The notes beneath the pieces were generated by a model. It ran no database searches. It saw nothing but the letters and a program-made list of their open reading frames with translations, and was not told the DNA's origin. The position numbers were made by a program, and so were the translations under genes. This document shows positions 1-4,808 of a DNA stretch of 6,763 nucleotides, one piece after another (positions within the stretch are counted from its first letter, which is position 1; each line of letters opens with the position of its first letter). The stretch covers positions 1 through 6,763 of the forward strand of contig JACOUJ010000080.1 of the NCBI GenBank assembly GCA_016177865.1. The letters are read 5' to 3'. This DNA is from Candidatus Rokuibacteriota bacterium. Its GTDB lineage: Bacteria > Methylomirabilota > Methylomirabilia > Rokubacteriales > JACOUJ01.

Positions 1-119
1 CTCTCGCGCCGGCCGCCCACGACTCTATTGGCGAGCGCCTCCAGAATCCATTGGTCGCGTTCCACCAGACGCACGTGTCGCTCAGTATTGGGAAGGGTGC
101 GGGGGCGCCGCGTACTCAC
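1..119 (-). CDS. N-terminal part of an unknown protein coupled to the methyltransferase remnant
   Basis: This open frame starts with GTG at 119 and runs off the left edge, so only 39 residues are visible (MSTRRPRTLPNTERHVRLVE, then a segment containing RDQWILEALANRV). The start is chosen because the GTG overlaps the TGA stop of the methyltransferase frame as GTGA, a classic coupling arrangement, and because the upstream sequence GACAAGGAGGGGGCGAC supplies a strong Shine-Dalgarno run. The first residues are basic. The ERDQWILEAL stretch resembles the first helix of some winged-helix or replication-relaxation proteins, but that is too short to name a family. It probably belonged to the same operon as the intact methyltransferase. 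Its function is unknown. Confidence 0.5.
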   Translation of the reverse strand, partial: MSTRRPRTLPNTERHVRLVERDQWILEALANRVVGGRRE

Positions 120-322
120 GTCGCCCCCTCCTTGTCGCGAAGGATGCGCCGGATCGTGTTCAGGCGCCGCTGAGCCATCCGTACATACGCTGGGTTCAAC
201 TCAATGCCGATATACCGCCGGCCAAGTTCGCGAGCCACCAGAGCCGTCGTCCCACTGCCCATGAACGGGTCAAGCACGATGCCGGGTTCAAATCCGGCGT
301 TGCAGTCGCACCACCTCTGATA
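116..322 (-). pseudogene. C-terminal remnant of a DNA amino-methyltransferase (N4/N6 type)
   Basis: The frame reads WCDCNAGFEPGIVLDPFMGS, then GTTALVARELGRRYIGIELN, then PAYVRMAQRRL, and ends at TGA 116-118. DPFMGSGTT is the AdoMet-binding motif I, and GIELNP is the acidic strand-2 motif of amino-methyltransferases. In the beta-type order these lie at the C-terminus, after the catalytic (D/N/S)PP(Y/W) motif. Here the catalytic motif and target-recognition part are missing. An in-frame stop (323-325) sits just before the conserved CDC stretch, and the SAP-like gene ends at 362. No plausible start or Shine-Dalgarno lies ahead of the motif. I therefore read it as a truncated, inactive remnant left by a deletion or by insertion of the neighbouring ParA module. 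A frameshift joining the frame to the sequence upstream is less likely but not excluded. Confidence 0.82.
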
Positions 323-361
323 TCAGGTGTCAGCTCTCGGCCGTCTAGGCTCTCCCCGAAC

Positions 362-805
362 CTACGAGCGCTTCTTGGCGCTCTCCCGTCCGCTCGCCAC
401 CACATTCGAGGAAAGCAAACTCCGCTCAGAGAAGACGCTCGTAACGGCGTCGACGAGCGACTGCTTACTCGACTTTCTGTCGACCGATAACTTCAGCGTC
501 CGGCAGAGTATCCGCAGATCTGTTGTCGTCAGTCGGTTGAGTTCATCCAAGACCAGGCCCCTCTGCTCGGCGTGCCACGAGCCGTACAGGCGCTCTGCCA
601 AGCTGCTTGCCGCTGACGAATCCGGCTTTCCCAGGCCGGCGCTCTGGGCAGGTGCTGACGCGCCACGAAGTCTCCTCAGTTCAGCAGCGACTGCCCGCGT
701 TCCCGAGATCGCCTCTCTCAGCAGATCTCTGATCTCCTCCAGTCGCGCGGCTACGTGGGCCAGTCCCGAAGGCTCGTTCTCCCGCGGTTCCTGGTGCTCA
801 GGCAT
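362..805 (-). CDS. Small SAP-like protein, putative partner of the ParA ATPase
   Basis: This is a 147-aa protein starting at ATG 805 (MPEHQEPRENEP); a GTG two codons upstream at 811 is possible. The start overlaps the ParA stop by 8 bases, with GGAAGAGG about 7-10 bases upstream, so translation is probably coupled. Residues about 14-48 form a charged amphipathic helix that could be a coiled coil. Residues about 50-68 are a low-complexity Ala/Ser/Gly linker. Residues about 90-126 (LTTTDLRILCRTLKLSVDR followed by KSSKQSLVDAVTSVF) resemble a SAP motif, a two-helix DNA-binding unit with pattern L..(D/E)L+.LC+..L.V...K..L. The tail is Ser/Lys rich. By position it could be the DNA-binding adaptor of a ParA partition system, replacing a ParB. 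That role is inference; the SAP match is by eye. It is the last intact gene before the methyltransferase remnant. Confidence 0.7.
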   Translation of the reverse strand: MPEHQEPRENEPSGLAHVAARLEEIRDLLREAISGTRAVAAELRRLRGASAPAQSAGLGKPDSSAASSLAERLYGSWHAEQRGLVLDELNRLTTTDLRILCRTLKLSVDRKSSKQSLVDAVTSVFSERSLLSSNVVASGRESAKKRS

Positions 806-1670
806 AATCACGCACCTCTTCCCACAACGCCTGCAGCGGATCTATCAGTTCACCCGGCACGAAGCCCCACGTTACGGCGCGTTTGGCACTCACTCGGTCG
901 GGAATCTTGGCGTCGAAGCACTTGACCCGCAGATTCTCCCGTCGCGCCGCAGTGTCGCAGATACGCCTGACTTCATCCCAGTATCGTTGCGTTTCGTATG
1001 TGAATCTAGGATAGCCATGCGTCTTTCCCTTGTTCATAAAGACACCAATCTTCGGGACTGGATGTGGCTCGATCCGCAGTCGCAGCGTGCTCAGGATAAG
1101 GTTGACGCCCTTCGAAGCGAAGAAATCCGGATTGACAGGAATAAGTATCAGGTCGCACGTGGCCAGTACCGAGTACGAGAGGAGGCTGAATGAAGGAGGA
1201 CAGTCAAAGAGACAATAGTCATATCTGGGAACCTTCTTGGAGTTCTCAATCTTCCCCAGAAGTCGTCGCATGAAATCTTTGACGCCATCTCGATCGTACA
1301 CCTCAAGCTCTGTCCAATAGAGGTCTTCCACTGAGGGTACGAAATGGAGGCGATCACTCAGCTTGTAGATGAAGTCAAAACCCACACCGAAATCGAAGTG
1401 TGGTGCCCCTGGTCTCGCGTAGGAATCAAGTGCATGGAAGATTGTTTTCTTTCGCTCGACGGCAGTGTCGTACCACTTCTGAAACCGCTGTTCCAACATT
1501 CCGGAGTCAACATTGAGCGTGATCGCCTGGGTGAGTGACATCTGAGCGTCCAGGTCGAACATGAGCACGCTGTTGGCCTTCCTTCCCTCGGTAGCGACTT
1601 TGCCGAGGCACCACACCATGGTCGTCTTGCCGACACCGCCCTTGAAATTGATGGTAGCGAGCGCCTTCAC
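798..1670 (-). CDS. ParA/MinD-type P-loop ATPase
   Basis: This is a 290-aa ParA-family ATPase. The start is GTG at 1670, supported by GGGGGAGGA eight bases upstream; MKALATINFKGGVGKTT begins right there, as is normal for orphan ParAs without an N-terminal helix-turn-helix. Visible motifs are the deviant Walker A KGGVGKTT (residues 10-17, with both lysines), the A' segment VLMFDLDAQMSLTQAI (36-50), and Walker B YCLFDCPPS (152-160) followed by ILIPVNPDFFASKGVNLIL. FDAKIPDRVSAKRA near 252-264 is the usual C-terminal ParA signature. Such ATPases dimerise on ATP, bind DNA non-specifically and position plasmids, chromosomes or protein cargo. An insertion-like region at residues 55-105 is less conserved. 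Its partner is the overlapping SAP-like gene; no ParB with a ParB/Srx domain is seen. The gene is more AT-rich than the Argonaute gene, suggesting import with a plasmid or integrative element. Confidence 0.95.
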   Translation of the reverse strand: MKALATINFKGGVGKTTMVWCLGKVATEGRKANSVLMFDLDAQMSLTQAITLNVDSGMLEQRFQKWYDTAVERKKTIFHALDSYARPGAPHFDFGVGFDFIYKLSDRLHFVPSVEDLYWTELEVYDRDGVKDFMRRLLGKIENSKKVPRYDYCLFDCPPSFSLLSYSVLATCDLILIPVNPDFFASKGVNLILSTLRLRIEPHPVPKIGVFMNKGKTHGYPRFTYETQRYWDEVRRICDTAARRENLRVKCFDAKIPDRVSAKRAVTWGFVPGELIDPLQALWEEVRDYA

Positions 1671-1880
1671 AGTCCTAGTCCTCCCCCGCCAAGCGCCCCT
1701 GCGAACGAAACATTTTGGTGTTCGGCGCCAAGACCAGCGGCAGTCTACCGAAGTTCAGTTAGGGGTGCTCTCGGCGACTCCTCCGGGCTTCCAGAAACTC
1801 CTCCTGCTCCATCCACATGATTGCGAGCGATACGACAAGAGCGTGCCTTCCCGGCAGGCTGCTCAACTCTCTGCTTGCCC
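1671..1880 (-). other. Intergenic region upstream of the ParA gene
   Basis: About 210 bases hold no gene I can support. A short minus-strand frame (1759-1818, MWMEQEEFLEARRSRREHP, extendable to a TTG at 1866) has no recognisable relatives by eye. A bulged inverted repeat (CGAAACA, TTTTGG, TGTTCG at about 1706-1724) lies 35-55 bases upstream of the ParA GTG. It could be an operator or centromere-like site for the ParA module, but it is a single weak copy. The Shine-Dalgarno of the ParA gene (GGGGGAGGA) is at about 1679-1687. No confident promoter boxes are visible. Confidence 0.4.
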
Positions 1881-2121
1881 CTACGTGGTCGCCTTTCTCG
1901 GCCTCCCCCTTCTTTTCCCACCCGTGGCTGCCTCCGCCTTCGGCCTCCTCCCCCGCGGTTTTTCGAGATGGAAACTAACGGCGCCTTCCTCGCCGCGGAA
2001 CGGAAACCGGATCCGCCGATTCAGCGATCCCGCGGCCGCCTTGAGCGCCCGCCGGAGATCTGAGCTTTGCGGGGAGTCGGGTCTTGAGCTCGGCGAGCCG
2101 AACGGTCTCGAACTTCGCCAT
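1881..2121 (-). pseudogene. Small AT-hook-type DNA-binding protein, interrupted by a frameshift
   Basis: The start is ATG 2121, with AAAGGAG about 10 bases upstream, giving MAKFETVRLAELKTRLP; read straight on, that frame hits TAG at 1975-1977 after 48 codons. In another frame the sequence continues convincingly as SSDLRRALKAAAGSLNRR and later GAVSFHLEKPRGRRPKAEA, ending in KRRGRPRKATT at stop 1881. Removing one G from the run at 2071-2074 joins the two halves into one reading of about 79 residues (MAKFETVRLAELKTRLPQSS onward). The tail has two AT-hook-like motifs, RGRRPK and RRGRPRK; the GRP core binds the minor groove of AT-rich DNA. The layout, a short N-terminal segment, a helix rich in R/A, a beta-like stretch and an AT-hook tail, resembles small nucleoid-type proteins, but I cannot name a family. 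It could be a true pseudogene, a sequencing error, or slippery expression. Confidence 0.55.
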
Positions 2122-2159
2122 CCTTCATGGGCTCCTTTCGTCGAGTTGGACGCACATTC

Positions 2160-2180
2160 AAAAGGCCCCTCTCCGGGGCC
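2160..2180 (-). terminator. Rho-independent terminator downstream of the DUF5676-like gene
   Basis: Read on the minus strand, GGCCCC, a GGAGA loop and GGGGCC form a perfect six-base GC stem followed at once by TTTTGA. It lies 35 bases after the stop of the 86-aa membrane protein and 39 bases before the start of the small AT-hook gene. The T run is short, so termination may be partial. Little room remains for a separate promoter of the next gene. Confidence 0.6.
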
Positions 2181-2214
2181 GCAAGCACCTTTCGCTCCTC
2201 CAGTCAGCTTCTCC

Positions 2215-2475
2215 CTATCTCGCGAAGCGATTATACAGCCACGCCCATCCGTAGCTGAGCGCCCAGGCACTCACCACGATCGTGACTCCCGTGCCCACGA
2301 ACTCCCCGAAGGATGGCGGCCTCGGGAGCAGCGACGCCACACGGGCCCCCAGGAACTGCGCATTGAAGAGGAACTCGAAAGCCGCAGGAGACACGAGGGC
2401 GACCACGCGAAGCAGGATGTAGAACGCAGCCGTCACCACGGCCAGGGAATTGGCGAAAGCGAGCGGGTTCAACAT
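2215..2475 (-). CDS. Small two-helix membrane protein, DUF5676-like
   Basis: This 86-aa protein starts at ATG 2475 (MLNPLAFANSLAVVTAAFYI), preceded by AAGGA with seven bases of spacing. Two hydrophobic segments are clear, about residues 8-28 and 57-80, separated by a loop with Phe, Arg and Pro (FLGARVASLLPRPPSFGEF). The end AWLYNRFAR puts positive charge beside the second helix. The beginning NPLAFANSLA, the FGEF before helix 2 and the WLYN ending match small DUF5676-type membrane proteins as I remember them; their function is not known. The Shine-Dalgarno lies inside the right arm of an inverted repeat (2483-2507), so initiation or transcription may be controlled there. A terminator follows. 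It sits 47 bases after the DUF3800-like gene and may be co-transcribed with it or read from its own promoter. Confidence 0.8.
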   Translation of the reverse strand: MLNPLAFANSLAVVTAAFYILLRVVALVSPAAFEFLFNAQFLGARVASLLPRPPSFGEFVGTGVTIVVSAWALSYGWAWLYNRFAR

Positions 2476-2482
2476 GCCAGGG

Positions 2483-2507
2483 TCCTTAGATCACCTGGTT
2501 CTAAGGA
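2483..2507 (-). promoter_or_regulatory. Inverted-repeat element (site 1) overlapping the ribosome binding site of the DUF5676-like gene
   Basis: On the plus strand TCCTTAGA and TCTAAGGA form perfect 8-base arms around the nine-base spacer TCACCTGGT. A related element sits at 3448-3466. On the minus strand the last arm contains the AAGGA Shine-Dalgarno, seven bases from ATG 2475. It may be a protein operator, or an RNA hairpin that hides the ribosome binding site. Which of the two is not decidable by eye. Confidence 0.6.
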
Positions 2508-2522
2508 TGTCATGGCGCCACA

Positions 2523-3380
2523 TTAGCGGGAGCAGCCTAGCCACAGGCGCCCTAGCGAATCACGGACCGCACGGCGAATCTCATTACCTGCCTCGGGCGC
2601 AATCTGAACACCCCAGCCGAGCAATTCCGGATGCTGAATATAGTTAACTGGATCGTCATAGATCGGGTCTACGATTACTGGATCTGTCGCGGGATCGTAA
2701 GGCTTTCCATTGTAGGAGACAGGGCGCGTTAGCAGGCTGTGGCGTAGCGCGAGCAGAAGCGACCGACCAAGCGGACCCGTTGCATCATCCGGATAGCCGG
2801 TCCCCGGCCCACCAATCCGGACCGTCTTAGGTTTCCCCGTAAGCTGTCCACGAATTACCTGCGCGAAGGAGTGGCACACTACGTCGGCCACCTGTATTCC
2901 GATTCGCGCCCGCGAATCCTCCTTTGGAAATAGTTGACACCTCGAAAGAAAGCCAAACAGCGCTGCCAACCTTTTCGCCTCTTGAATGGACGGGAAGATG
3001 CCCGTGTCAAAATACGCCCGTATGCGGTCTGGTTCTATGCCGTTGCGCACCAAGACCGATTGAAGCGCTTGGAGACACTGCTTCCCGAGTTTGCGCCTCA
3101 TCTCCCAGGTCGGAGTGAAGACCACAGCGATGGCGGCCGACCGACCAGCCAACTCTATTAAGGCATCCCGCGCTGCCCGCATCCGAGGATCGGCGTCCAT
3201 CCTCGCACTACTCTTGACCTCATCGCGCCCCGGAACAAGGCCGCTACCACGAAGGGCCTCGGCGACCAGACCCATGAAGTTGGGATCGGCTAGAATGAAC
3301 GCAGTAGCAACGAAGCCAAGATCCTTGTGCACACTCTCGTCGACATAGCATTCGATTGGCCCATCGGGTACCTTACTCAT
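2523..3380 (-). CDS. DUF3800-like protein with RNase H-like acidic motifs
   Basis: This is a 285-aa protein. The start ATG 3380 is fixed by an in-frame TGA two codons upstream and by the conserved motif only 12 residues in. IECYVDESVHKD (9-20) corresponds to the Y(I/V)DESG motif that opens DUF3800 proteins. RDEVKSS (52-58) gives the following E.K motif, AYFDTG (122-127) a further Asp, and IQVADVVCHSFAQV (162-175) the Q.AD..A motif. These conserved acids (D14, E15, E54, D124, D166) suggest a metal-dependent RNase H-like fold; I recall that placement for the family but cannot verify it. The usual glycine after DES is valine here. The C-terminal ~70 residues (from about 215) are rich in Pro, Asp and Tyr and look family-specific. 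DUF3800 genes often occur in mobile or defence regions. No Shine-Dalgarno is obvious, and the leader holds two hairpins and a dyad element. Confidence 0.78.
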   Translation of the reverse strand: MSKVPDGPIECYVDESVHKDLGFVATAFILADPNFMGLVAEALRGSGLVPGRDEVKSSARMDADPRMRAARDALIELAGRSAAIAVVFTPTWEMRRKLGKQCLQALQSVLVRNGIEPDRIRAYFDTGIFPSIQEAKRLAALFGFLSRCQLFPKEDSRARIGIQVADVVCHSFAQVIRGQLTGKPKTVRIGGPGTGYPDDATGPLGRSLLLALRHSLLTRPVSYNGKPYDPATDPVIVDPIYDDPVNYIQHPELLGWGVQIAPEAGNEIRRAVRDSLGRLWLGCSR

Positions 3381-3387
3381 CGTTCAT

Positions 3388-3422
3388 GGCCGCACGCGGC
3401 CCCTGAGGATCAGGCTGATCCT
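3388..3422 (-). promoter_or_regulatory. Two perfect hairpins in the leader of the DUF3800-like gene
   Basis: GGCCGC-AC-GCGGCC (3388-3401) is a perfect 6-2-6 inverted repeat ending seven bases before the start codon. AGGATCA-GGC-TGATCCT (3406-3422) is a perfect 7-3-7 inverted repeat just upstream. A four-codon frame (ATG 3387, stop TAA 3373-3375) overlaps the gene start. No Shine-Dalgarno is seen. The hairpins may limit translation or be regulator sites; neither is followed by a T run in either direction that would make it a terminator. Confidence 0.45.
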
Positions 3423-3447
3423 TGCCATCAATCGCGTGCCACCTTAC

Positions 3448-3466
3448 CTAGATCACTTAGTTCTAG
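3448..3466 (-). promoter_or_regulatory. Inverted-repeat element (site 2) upstream of the DUF3800-like gene
   Basis: On the plus strand CTAGA and TCTAG flank the nine-base spacer TCACTTAGT, which matches the spacer of the element at 2483-2507 in seven of nine positions. The outer base pair of the arms changes from T-A in site 1 to C-G here, so the symmetry is kept. It lies 67-86 bases upstream of the start codon, where an operator or activator site would sit. I find no third copy in the window. Confidence 0.55.
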
Positions 3467-3481
3467 CAGCGTTCGGGATAC

Positions 3482-3503
3482 AAAAAACCGCCCAGTACAG
3501 GCG
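3482..3503 (-). terminator. Weak possible terminator after the PD-(D/E)XK gene
   Basis: On the minus strand CGCC, a seven-base loop and GGCG are followed by G and six T. The stem is only four base pairs and lies 73-94 bases after the stop of the 367-aa gene, so efficiency would be low. It would separate that gene from the DUF3800-like gene. The rest of the 195-base gap holds site 2 and the leader hairpins. Confidence 0.3.
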
Positions 3504-3575
3504 ACTCGATGACGATCCACACTTCGCGCCCCTGACCTCCCATCGCGACCCGCGCCCCCTGAGACCCAAGCACAC

Positions 3576-4679
3576 TCAATGAATCCGCCGCACCTCCGGA
3601 CGGAAGGTTCTTTCCATCCGAATTATTGCATCACTCAAGAATTCATTGATCTCTTGCCAGCCAGCTGAATCAAACGCAACGACATCGTCACGTTGGAACT
3701 TTATTCTCGACGTTACCTTGTCGTCCATGCGCTCCCATGCCAAGCGATCACCGAACGCCTCTTCAATTTCACGTTTACGATTTGCAAACAAATCGAACAC
3801 CCGCTTGTTCTCTCCTCGATCGCCCCTATCTATAAACACCTCGGCACGTGCATATTTCTGCGACACCACGGCAGTCAAACCGCCGCCGGCCATTCCCAAA
3901 CCTAAGCCAATCCAATTATCTCGGCTGGGGCTCACCTTGGCAGCAATCTGCGTCTTTGTATTCAAATGCTTCAAGAACTGACTCCAGAACTCCAGTCGCT
4001 TCACATGTCGGTTCTTTACCTCTTCTCGGCTACTTACTTCCGCCAGATTCTTCTCAGCCATCCTGATCTCATAGTCCCCAACGTCCTTAATCGGAATGAT
4101 CTGTTCTAGATTGAAGAGAAGCTGATCCTTCAGCGCATAGACGGATGCCTTGAAGCACTGAATGCGAAGTCCGTACCTCGACAGCCACAGCACGGTCGAT
4201 GTGACTTCCTTACGAAAGTCACCCGATACCATGAAGATCCGCTGCGTATTGCCGGTATTCAGTTTGCTATCGAAGTCTGTATCCTCGAGAAACTCACTGA
4301 GAATCTCATCGGCATTCTCTCTTCTCCCGCTAGCGCGCAAGTACCCCAACATAATATCTTTGATTTGTAAATTCGTGAGGCTGGCGCAGTACGAGGCATA
4401 CTTCAACACCTGCCACACAACGTCGCGTCCCGAGTCATCCAGCTTGTTCTCGATTATGACGATGTTCCCTTGTTTATCCAGTGCGAGCACATCAACACGT
4501 TCTTTCGTATCGGCGAAACCACTGAACTCCTTCTGGATGACCAAGAGATCCTCGCCGAACACTTCTGGATTATGGACAATCCATTCCTGCAAGTCCTTGC
4601 GTTCCTTCATGCCTACATCGCGAAAAGCCGCTTTGGGAATCGCCTCGAGGCTCTTCGTGTCCTTGTTTACGAGATACAT
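3576..4679 (-). CDS. PD-(D/E)XK nuclease-like protein with DUF4268-like C-terminus
   Basis: This is a 367-aa protein. The start ATG 4679 is preceded by AGGA with seven bases of spacing. Residues about 24-100 carry a PD-(D/E)XK fold like that of NucS/DUF91 proteins: E26 and the helix ERKDLQEWIVHNPEVFGEDL, then D63 in RVDVLALDKQGN, E77 and K79 in IVIIENK, and Q90 in VVWQVLKYASYC. The acidic and lysine positions expected for metal-dependent DNA cleavage are all present, so it may be active. Residues about 225-360 (from KRLEFWSQFLKHLN) match the DUF4268 pattern that often follows such nucleases. Homologues occur near restriction and other defence genes. The gene is clearly AT-richer than the Argonaute gene 130 bases upstream, which argues for a separate origin even though orientation is shared. 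Substrate and biological role are unknown; a standalone restriction-like or anti-phage nuclease is the likeliest reading. Confidence 0.82.
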   Translation of the reverse strand: MYLVNKDTKSLEAIPKAAFRDVGMKERKDLQEWIVHNPEVFGEDLLVIQKEFSGFADTKERVDVLALDKQGNIVIIENKLDDSGRDVVWQVLKYASYCASLTNLQIKDIMLGYLRASGRRENADEILSEFLEDTDFDSKLNTGNTQRIFMVSGDFRKEVTSTVLWLSRYGLRIQCFKASVYALKDQLLFNLEQIIPIKDVGDYEIRMAEKNLAEVSSREEVKNRHVKRLEFWSQFLKHLNTKTQIAAKVSPSRDNWIGLGLGMAGGGLTAVVSQKYARAEVFIDRGDRGENKRVFDLFANRKREIEEAFGDRLAWERMDDKVTSRIKFQRDDVVAFDSAGWQEINEFLSDAIIRMERTFRPEVRRIH

Positions 4680-4808
4680 ACTTGAATCCTAGCAATTGTC
4701 CGATCGTTATTCCAGCTCACTTGTGGATACCGCCTCCCTTCGCGAGAGCCCGTTCAACAGCATTGATAGGACACCGTGACCAAGGAACATGGATCGCCAG
4801 CCGTTTTG

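Noticed and set aside
196..405. A 69-codon minus-strand frame over the methyltransferase remnant
   Set aside because: It is out of frame with the conserved DPFMGSGTT reading and is therefore a shadow.
327..1193. Plus-strand frame of 288 codons
   Set aside because: It is antisense to the SAP-like and ParA genes, whose motifs and coupled starts are strong.
1759..1866. Short minus-strand frame upstream of the ParA gene
   Set aside because: It is 19 residues from ATG, or about 35 from a TTG, with no convincing family. It is kept only as a note on the intergenic region.
1881..2270. A 129-codon minus-strand frame read as one intact gene from 2270
   Set aside because: Its first half overlaps the membrane protein and terminator and looks non-coding. 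Only the last ~60 residues are protein-like, and they join better to ATG 2121 by a one-base shift.
1561..2526. Plus-strand frame of 321 codons
   Set aside because: It spans the antisense of ParA, an intergenic region, the AT-hook gene and the membrane protein. It is rich in Pro/Arg/Ser and shows no domain.
3406..3422. Perfect 7-3-7 hairpin considered as a terminator
   Set aside because: There is no T run after it on either strand and it lies in a leader close to a start codon.
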